The position numbers were made by a program, and so were the translations under genes. Positions 28,839 to 35,513 of a stretch of 64,000 nucleotides of DNA are shown piece by piece. Position 1 is the first letter of the stretch. Every line of letters starts with the position of its first letter. Source of the stretch: Roseiarcus sp963798015 (GTDB lineage Bacteria; Pseudomonadota; Alphaproteobacteria; Rhizobiales; Beijerinckiaceae); contig CAWCSA010000011.1 of the NCBI GenBank assembly GCA_963798015.1, positions 5,241 to 69,240 on the forward strand, given 5' to 3'. The notes under the pieces were generated by a model. It had not been told where the DNA came from, made no database searches, and worked only from the letters and a program-made list of their open reading frames with translations.

Positions 28839-30074
28839 TCACTTCGCATCCAGCCCATAAAGCGTGTGCAGCGTGCGCACCGCGAGTTCGGTGTAGGCGT
28901 CGTCGATCAGCATCGAGAACTTGATTTCCGACGTGGTGATGGCGCGGATGTTGACGCCCTTCTCGGCCAGCGCCTTGAAGGCGCGCGCGGCGACGCCGGA
29001 ATGCGAGCGCATGCCGACGCCGATCGCCGAGATCTTCACCACATCCTGTGCGCCGTGCAGCTTGCCGTAGCCGATCTTCGCTCGCCGCTCCTCGAGGATG
29101 CTCATCGCGCGCTCATACTCGGCCGCGGGCACGGTGAAGGTGATGTCGGTCGTCGTCGTGTCGTCGGAGACCACCTGGATGATCATGTCGACATTGATGT
29201 TGGCGTCGGCCAGCGGCACAAAGATCGCTGCGGCGACCCCGGGTTTGTCGGCGACATCGCGTAAAGTGATTTGCGCCTCGTCGCGCGAGAAGGCGATGCC
29301 GGTGACGACCTCCTGCTCCATGATTTCCTCCTCGTCGCAGATGAGCGTGCCAAGCTGAGGGTGCGCCGGATCGTCGAACGACGAGCGCACGTAAAGCTTG
29401 ACCTTGTTCACCATCGCCAATTCGACCGAGCGCACCTGCAGCACTTTGGCGCCGAGCGAGGCCATTTCCAACATTTCCTCGAACGCCACTTTGGCGAGCC
29501 GGCGCGCCTTCGGCACGACGCGCGGGTCGGACGTGTAGACGCCATCGACGTCGGTGTAGATATCGCAACGGTCGGCCGAGATCGCCGCCGCCAGCGCCAC
29601 CGCGGACGTGTCCGAGCCGCCGCGCCCCAGCGTCGTCACCCGGTTGGTGGCTTTATGCACGCCCTGAAAGCCGGCGACCACGGCGATCTCGCCCGCCGCA
29701 AATCCCTCGTTGAGTCCCGCTCCGTCGATGCCTGCGATGCGGGCCGAGCCATGCGTGTCGTCGGTGACGAGCGGGATCTGCCACCCCGCCCACGAGCGCG
29801 CTTTGAGCCCCATGTCCTTAAGCACCAGCGCCAGCAGTCCAGCCGTCACGAGTTCGCCTGAGGCGACGACGGAATCATATTCGGAATTGTCGGAATGGGA
29901 GCCTGCTTCTTTGCACCAGGCGATAAGCTCGTTGGTCTTGCCGGCCATCGCCGAGACGACGACCGCCACTTCCGCGCCGGCGTCGATCTCTCGTTTCACA
30001 TGCGCGGCGACATTGCGGATGCGTTGAAGGTCGGCGACCGACGTGCCGCCGAATTTCATCACCAGACGCGACAT
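28839..30074 (-). CDS. lysC: Aspartate kinase
   Basis: Phosphorylates aspartate at the entrance of the Lys/Thr/Met pathway. 411 residues: N-terminal amino-acid kinase domain (MSRLVMKFGGTSVADLQRIR, GRGGSDTSAVALAAAI, DVDGVYTSDPRVVPKAR) and two C-terminal ACT domains (DKPGVAAAIFVPLADANINV, GVGMRSHSGVAARAFKALAE) for feedback control. Family-typical length and start. Divergent from ubiG across a palindromic repeat. Confidence 0.96.
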   Translation of the reverse strand: MSRLVMKFGGTSVADLQRIRNVAAHVKREIDAGAEVAVVVSAMAGKTNELIAWCKEAGSHSDNSEYDSVVASGELVTAGLLALVLKDMGLKARSWAGWQIPLVTDDTHGSARIAGIDGAGLNEGFAAGEIAVVAGFQGVHKATNRVTTLGRGGSDTSAVALAAAISADRCDIYTDVDGVYTSDPRVVPKARRLAKVAFEEMLEMASLGAKVLQVRSVELAMVNKVKLYVRSSFDDPAHPQLGTLICDEEEIMEQEVVTGIAFSRDEAQITLRDVADKPGVAAAIFVPLADANINVDMIIQVVSDDTTTTDITFTVPAAEYERAMSILEERRAKIGYGKLHGAQDVVKISAIGVGMRSHSGVAARAFKALAEKGVNIRAITTSEIKFSMLIDDAYTELAVRTLHTLYGLDAK

Positions 30075-30163
30075 GACCCTTCAAGCCTTGGGGGAGACGC
30101 GCAGAACTCGCGCGATGCGTTGAGGCGGCCTATAAGGCCGTGCGAAGGGTGGGTCAACGCGTG

Positions 30164-30250
30164 GAGCAGAATGCAATTCCGTCGAATCGGTCGATGTAGG
30201 CGCGGTCGCTGACCGCGCGCCGCGCTCATCGAGCGCGGCTACAATTGGCC
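30164..30250. repeat. Dispersed palindromic repeat, copy C (best preserved)
   Basis: 87 bp between lysC and ubiG. The core 30195-30243 is TGTAGG-CGCGGTC-GCT-GACCGCG, then GCCGCGCTC-ATC-GAGCGCGGC, then TACAATTGGCC: two adjacent perfect hairpins enclosed by TGTAG/CTACA. Related copies lie at 10555-10644 and, inverted and inside a coding gene, at 19502-19553. Confidence 0.8.
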
Positions 30251-30310
30251 GCGTCGAGCCAAATGCAATCTGCCTGGCTGCCAAACGCAAGGCTACGGGA
30301 AAGAATCGCG

Positions 30311-31066
30311 ATGTCAGTCAGGCCGTCGCCGAGCATCAAGTCGGACGAGGTCGCGCGCTTCGAGGCGCTGGGCGACACATGGTGGGATCCAGACGGCCCG
30401 ATGGCGCCGCTTCATCGCGTGAACCCGATCCGGATCGGCTGGGCGCGCGACCTGATCGTGCGGCATTTCAAGCTTCAGACGGGGGTCGGCGCACCGCTCG
30501 CCGGAATCGACCTTCTCGACATCGGTTGCGGGGCCGGACTGTTCGCCGAGCCACTGGCGCGGCTGGGCGCCGATGTGGTCGGCGTCGATCCGGCGCCCGC
30601 CGCGATCGAGGCCGCCCGCAATCATGCCGAGGACACGGGCGCCAGGCTCGCCTATCGCATGGGCACGGTCGAGGAGCTGGCGGAGGAGCCGCGGCTTTTC
30701 GAGGTCGTGAGCGCGATGGAGGTGATCGAGCACGCGGCCGATCCGAAACGCTTCGTCGCCACCGCCGCCTCGCTGGTCAAGCCCGGCGGGCTTTTGCTCG
30801 TCTCGACCCTCAACCGCACCTTGAGGAGCTTTGCGCTTGCGATCGTCGGGGCCGAATATGTCCTGCGCTGGCTCGAACCCGGAACGCACCGCTGGGAGCA
30901 ATTCGTAACGCCGCTCGAGCTCACCGGCTTCGCCTACGCCGCGGGCCTGAGGCGCCGGAGCCTGCGCGGGATGGTCTACGATCCGTTCAGGCGCGACTGG
31001 CGCCTCTCGTCCGATACGGCCGTCAACTACCTGTTCGCGGCGACGGCGACGAAGCCGGACGGCTAG
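30311..31066 (+). CDS. ubiG: Ubiquinone biosynthesis O-methyltransferase
   Basis: Performs both O-methylations of ubiquinone biosynthesis with SAM. 251 residues from ATG 30311 (MSVRPSPSIKSDEVARFEAL, followed by GDTWWDPDGPMAPLHRVNP). SAM motif I LLDIGCGAGLFAEPLARLG, then DVVGVDPAPAAIEAA and FEVVSAMEVIEHAADP. Normal length and intact. The last 85 bp and the following 30 bp have a diverged second copy at 35209-35315. Confidence 0.95.
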   Translation: MSVRPSPSIKSDEVARFEALGDTWWDPDGPMAPLHRVNPIRIGWARDLIVRHFKLQTGVGAPLAGIDLLDIGCGAGLFAEPLARLGADVVGVDPAPAAIEAARNHAEDTGARLAYRMGTVEELAEEPRLFEVVSAMEVIEHAADPKRFVATAASLVKPGGLLLVSTLNRTLRSFALAIVGAEYVLRWLEPGTHRWEQFVTPLELTGFAYAAGLRRRSLRGMVYDPFRRDWRLSSDTAVNYLFAATATKPDG

Positions 31067-31654
31067 ATTCGGAGCTCAATCACCTTTCACGAGCCGCTCC
31101 GGGGAAGAAATTTTCGCGAAATACGGCCTCGTGCCGTTCAAGACCCGGGCCTCGGAGCAAAGTGGCGACGTCCGTGACGTCCTCGGAAGGTCCCGCGACA
31201 CACACGGCGGTCAGCGAAGACGCGCAAACTCGCAGTTTCCCGGCGAGGCGCAAAAAAGTCGGCACAACTGCCGGCATCCTCGTGAGCGGTCGAGTTTTCT
31301 GGGAATGCTCGAAGGGCTTGCGACGCGGCCCCGCTTCAGGTCCCACAAAGTGGGCGGCTGCCCACTTTGTCTGCCCACTCGGATTGTGGTTGACACAAGG
31401 AAGGGTCTATCGCTTGACTGCGCAAGGGGACGGAAACGCGGAATTGGCGATAATTCGAAGCTCGCCAGCCTCAACCAGCGAGCGCGACGAACGCGCAGAT
31501 CCTCAATGAGATCCGAGATTTTTGTCGCGAAACGCGGACAGCGGAATCGACATTCGGACGCCACGTCGTCAATGACGGAAAACTGGTTTCACGACTTCGC
31601 GACGGCGCGAGGATCACCACCCAAACGCTCGACAAAGTCAGATCCTACCTGTCG
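31067..31654. other. Region between ubiG and the methyltransferase frame
   Basis: 588 bp. The first 30 bp belong to the ubiG-tail duplication. From 31454 the minus-free plus frame of the next gene is already open and looks coding (see the methyltransferase entry). Between them is a perfect hairpin at 31345-31370. No other gene is supported. Confidence 0.5.
31345..31370. terminator. Perfect 11-bp hairpin, possible terminator or element end
   Basis: ACAAAGTGGGC, a GGCT loop, then GCCCACTTTGT: perfect 11-bp arms. It lies about 280 bp after ubiG. There is no clear U-tract, so an intrinsic terminator is possible but not certain; a mobile-element structure is an alternative. Confidence 0.45.
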
Positions 31655-32863
31655 GTGAGCCGATCGACGCCGTCGACGCGACAGATCCCGGCAGCGGCCG
31701 CCACCCCTATCGGCGCAACGAGCATTGAGCCGCAATCGGATGTGGCCCCCGCCGGGTTCCGGTTCTTCGACAACCGACAGAAGTACCTCCTTTTCGTCTC
31801 GACTTGCAGCGAGAAGACGGAGATCGCCAATCGCGTCTCGCTCGAGCTCGCCAACATCCATCCCGCGCCGCCGGCCATCCGAATGTTCGACGCCGGTGTC
31901 GGCGACGGGACGGTCTTGTCGCGGGTCATGCGCGCAATGCATGCCCGCTTTCCAACGATGCCGCTCTACGTCGTCGCCAAGGAGATCTCTTACGAGGACG
32001 TCCGCCTGACGCTTGAGAAAATGGCGGATCGCCTGTTCGAACATCCAGCGACTGTCCTCGTCCTGACCAATCTTTATTACGCAGAGGCGCCGTGGCTGAC
32101 GCCCCGCTCCGCCTCAGCGGCGCAAAGCCTCATCTGGAAGGACGTGGCGCTGTCCGGCAACACCTCGCACGGCTTCGCCGAGCAGATTGCCGATCTCGAG
32201 GGGTTCCTGGCGGAAAACTGGCGAGCAGGAATCAAGACCTCAGGCAATCCTGTTTATCTCCGGCCGATCATCCTGACGCTCAGGCGCGAGGATCATACGT
32301 TCCTCCTCGATCCGATTTTGCCACGCCCCGGGCAAGTCACAGCGGACTATGATCTGGTTATCGCCTCCCAGCCGTATCGCGCCAGGGCGAGCCTCGAATT
32401 CAAAGCCTCGAAGGTTGTCGCGCCTCTCGTTCAATCGTTGCGGCCGGGCGGCCGGTTGGTCGGTGTCCATTCGCACGGCGACGACCCGGGCCTTGAGATC
32501 ATCAAGGATGTATGGCCGGGCGAGAATCCCTTCACATCCGATCGACACGCCATCCTGCGACAGGTCAAACACGAACTCGGCGCAGCCGCGCGCCATTACA
32601 ATTTCAACGCGTCTTCCGACGCCCGATCGATTTTCAAATATCGCATGCACACGCTGCCAGACGAAGTCAGCGGCCCGATCGGCACGTCGACGTTATTCGC
32701 AGCCTGGAACGCCGCCATCTATGTCGCGCAGGTCGAGGACCAGCGGCTTGGCGCCGTGGTGCGCAACGGACGCTATCTCGAAGCCACCGACCGGGTGCTG
32801 AAGAAGCACGGAGGCTTGTGGTTCAACGACGAAACCTTCGTGATTTCGCGCCGCCGCTACTAG
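31655..32863 (+). CDS. Class I SAM-dependent methyltransferase with HTH-like N-terminus
   Basis: 402 residues from GTG 31655, but the frame is open from 31454 and the upstream part is coding-like: SATNAQILNEIRDFCRETRT, AESTFGRHVVNDGKLVSRLR, DGARITTQTLDKVRSYLSV. That looks like a helical, possibly DNA-binding segment (AESTFGRHVVNDGK). There is no ATG, GTG or TTG in that stretch, so the real start is unclear or the 5' end is lost. The methyltransferase part has RMFDAGVGDGTVLSRVMRAM (SAM motif I) and DYDLVIASQPYRARASLEFK. It is followed at 25 bp by the MetF-like gene, so the two are probably one operon. I know similar proteins only as uncharacterised rhizobial ones. Confidence 0.75.
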   Translation: MSRSTPSTRQIPAAAATPIGATSIEPQSDVAPAGFRFFDNRQKYLLFVSTCSEKTEIANRVSLELANIHPAPPAIRMFDAGVGDGTVLSRVMRAMHARFPTMPLYVVAKEISYEDVRLTLEKMADRLFEHPATVLVLTNLYYAEAPWLTPRSASAAQSLIWKDVALSGNTSHGFAEQIADLEGFLAENWRAGIKTSGNPVYLRPIILTLRREDHTFLLDPILPRPGQVTADYDLVIASQPYRARASLEFKASKVVAPLVQSLRPGGRLVGVHSHGDDPGLEIIKDVWPGENPFTSDRHAILRQVKHELGAAARHYNFNASSDARSIFKYRMHTLPDEVSGPIGTSTLFAAWNAAIYVAQVEDQRLGAVVRNGRYLEATDRVLKKHGGLWFNDETFVISRRRY

Positions 32864-32888
32864 CCCGCCGCAGAGCCTGGAGGCCTGC

Positions 32889-33788
32889 ATGACCGAGATG
32901 AAACGCGCTTCGTCTGGCGACCTTGCGGCTCTGCTGTCTAGGGCCTCGATCGAGGTCTCCTCGCGGGGCCATCAGTTGGCGGAACTGCGCGATCATTTCA
33001 CCCCGGGCATCGACGTGACGATAACGTTCCTGCCCGGCGATGACTATCGCCATAACGTCGAGACGGCGGCCGCGTTGCGCCGACTGGGATTCAATCCGGT
33101 CCTGCATGTCGCGGCGCGGGAGATGCGCTCTCGTGACGCGCTCGATGACTTTCTGGCGCGGGCGCGCGGCGAGGCCGAGGCAAACCGTATTCTGGTCATT
33201 GCGGGCGATTCGCTGCGCGCCCTGGGCCCATTCAAATCCAGCGCGGACATCTGCGCGAGCGGCGCGGTCGAGGCGCACGGCATCCGCGCCGTTAGCTTCG
33301 CCGGACATCCGGAGGGCCATCCGCAGCTTGGTGTCGAGCAGGCGATGACTGCGCTCACGGCGAAGCGGGACTGGGGGCGAAGGTCGGGCGTTCACGTCGA
33401 TCTCATTTCTCAATTCTGCTTCGAAAGCGCTCCGATTCTTGCGTGGCTGAAGGAGCTCGAGGCGCACGATCTCGGCATTCCCGTTCATATCGGTCTGGCC
33501 GGTCCGGCTTCGCCCACGACCCTAGCCAAGTTTGCTTTGCGCTGCGGCGTCGGAAACTCGCTGCGGTCGGTGCGCGACCACATCGGTCGCTTCGGCCGTC
33601 TGTTGATGGAGGACGGACCCGATGACGTCCTGCGCGGCCTGTGGAAGTCATCTTCGATCGCGAAAACGCCGATCGCCGGACTTCACTTCTTTCCGTTTGG
33701 CGGCCTCAGCAAGACCAGCCGGTGGCTGCATGAGTTCGACAGCCGGGAATGGTCTCGGCCAATCGGGCACACCATGTCATCGGCTTGA
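32889..33788 (+). CDS. Methylenetetrahydrofolate reductase-like protein
   Basis: 299 residues from ATG 32889, with GGAGG 5 nt upstream. The MetF barrel is recognisable (FTPGIDVTITFLPGDDYRHN, AAALRRLGFNPVLHVAAREM, RILVIAGDSLRALGPFKSSA), but the sequence is clearly different from classical MetF and shorter. It may reduce methylene-THF with FAD and NAD(P)H or act on a related one-carbon carrier. It sits between a methyltransferase and a MetE-like gene, so methyl-group handling is the likely context. Specific reaction inferred only. Confidence 0.75.
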   Translation: MTEMKRASSGDLAALLSRASIEVSSRGHQLAELRDHFTPGIDVTITFLPGDDYRHNVETAAALRRLGFNPVLHVAAREMRSRDALDDFLARARGEAEANRILVIAGDSLRALGPFKSSADICASGAVEAHGIRAVSFAGHPEGHPQLGVEQAMTALTAKRDWGRRSGVHVDLISQFCFESAPILAWLKELEAHDLGIPVHIGLAGPASPTTLAKFALRCGVGNSLRSVRDHIGRFGRLLMEDGPDDVLRGLWKSSSIAKTPIAGLHFFPFGGLSKTSRWLHEFDSREWSRPIGHTMSSA

Positions 33789-33962
33789 GTGGCGACAAAT
33801 GGCGACGCGCGGACTTGTGAGCAGAGCCAAGTGAAAAGCTGTCGTCACTATCCGTCCTAGCGCATCGGGTCTATAGATCGGCGGCTGCCGGCGAGACCTG
33901 CCGGAAGCCGGCCGAAAACGATCCAACCCCAATTCAGGGGTGGAAAAACAGGGAGAAACGCC

Positions 33963-35109
33963 ATGCCAATCCCCACTGAACCGGTTGGATCGCTGCCTCG
34001 GCCGATGAAGCTGCAGCAGGCGTTCGCCGACTATGACGCCGGCAAGATCAAGCACGCGGAACTGGAGCGGGAACAGGACGCTGCCTGTCTCGAACTCGAT
34101 CAAGCGCTCGGAGGCGACCGGCGAGCCCATCATCTCCGACGGCGAACAGCGCATGTCGAGCTTTGCCACCTATCCGCTTGCCGACACGCTGGCGGGGACC
34201 GGGTTGGCCGACAATCTCGCGGGGGACGGGCAATATTTTGCGATCTTCACCGACGGACATCACCGGCAATTGCCCCGTCTGACCGGCGGTCCGTTCAAAT
34301 ACAAGACCTTCGCGTCGCAGTACGTCGAAAAGGCGATGAAGATGGCGACCAAGCCGCTGAAACAGGCGGTGATCGCGCCCTCGATGCTGGCGCTGCTTTA
34401 TCCGCTCGACGGCGAGGTCAAGGGCTACACGCGCGACCAGTTCCTCTCCGATCTTGCTGACCAATGCGAGAAAGACATCCGAGGCGCCTTCAAGGCCGGC
34501 GCCAAACGCGTCTCGATCGACTTCACCGAGGGGCGCCTCGCCTGCCGGAACGACCCGAACAACCCCTGGACAGGACGCAAGATGCTCGCGCATTTCATCG
34601 AGCTCAACAACCGGGTGCTCGACCGCTTCGCGCCTGAGGAGCGCAAGAACATCGGCGTCCATACCTGTCCCGGCGGCGACTGTGATGCGACCCATAGCGC
34701 CGACGTCGACTATGCGGAGCTCTTGCCCAGTATGTTCAAGATGAACGCCGGCTATTTCCTGATGCAATTGTCGAGCGAAAAGGACAAGGAACACGTCTAC
34801 AAACTATGCGGACAACACAGCCGGGCCGACGCCAATGGCGTGGCGCAGGTCTGCTTCATTGGCGTGATCAACCCGCAGAATCCACGCGTCGAGTCGCCCG
34901 AAGAGGTGCGCGACGCCTTGATGGAAGCCTCGAAGCACATTCCGAAAGAACGCCTGGGGTCGACCGACGATTGCGGCTTCTCGCCGTTCAGTATCGACGT
35001 CAAGCCGAAGCACGGCTCTCCCGACGTAGCGCGCGACATCGCGTTCCAGAAGATAACGTCGCGGGTCAAAGGGACGGCGATGGCTTCAGAGAAGCTGGGC
35101 CTGGCTTAA
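33963..35109 (+). pseudogene. MetE-like (cobalamin-independent methionine synthase II) gene, frameshifted
   Basis: Start ATG 33963 with GGGAG upstream (MPIPTEPVGSLPRPMKLQQA). The first frame runs to EREQDAACLE and then shifts near 34092 to SIKRSEATGEPIISDGEQRM, continuing to 35109 (KITSRVKGTAMASEKLGLA). Corrected length is about 380 residues, the size of stand-alone C-terminal-domain MetE relatives. Zinc-ligand-like motifs are visible: HTCPGGDCDATHS and DDCGFSPF. As written the product is disrupted, so the third step of this cluster may be dead. Confidence 0.8.
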
Positions 35110-35513
35110 GGGCCGGCCCGGGAGGGGCGGCGGCGGCCCCTCCCCCGCTGCTGCCCTTTCAGGGCTTGCTTCTGTAGCGATCGCGTTGACGGCCCCAGAG
35201 TTGTCCTAGATCCGTTCAGGCGCGACTGGCGGCTCTCGTCCGATACTGGCGTGAACTACCGGTTCGCCGTGACTAAGCCGCGCCTCTAGGTTCCAAGCTC
35301 AATCGCCTTTACGAGAGCGGCCGCCTCGGTCGGGAAGTGAGCCTACGGGTGTCGCTTCGGGAAGCGCAGGAGTCCGCCCACAGCGGTCATTCCGTCGCGA
35401 GCGAGCGATAGTCTTGACCGCCAAGCAGGCATCAAGCGCTCGAAAATATCGCGAACGGCGGATCACGCCCTGGCGCCCGCCGGCTAGCCTCCGGCCTGGA
35501 GGCCGAGTGCGGG
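35110..35513. other. Region holding a second ubiG tail
   Basis: About 400 bp without an intact gene. 35209-35315 is a ubiG-like 3' end; the rest shows nothing I can support. Confidence 0.55.
35209..35315 (+). pseudogene. Truncated second ubiG tail
   Basis: 107 bp align to 30980-31093 across the ubiG stop and 30 bp beyond. In frame it reads DPFRRDWRLSSDTGVNYRFA, VTKPRL, stop; the resident gene reads DPFRRDWRLSSDTAVNYLFA, ATATKPDG, stop. The flanking GCTCAATC-CCTTT-ACGAG is shared too. It is a diverged allele and not a fresh copy, and it brackets the 31.1-35.2 kb methyl cluster. Confidence 0.8.

Noticed and set aside
33789..33962. Possible SAM or other riboswitch before the MetE-like gene
   Set aside because: Only a small CCCC/GGGG stem (near 33931-33943) is visible; no known riboswitch core sequence could be matched.
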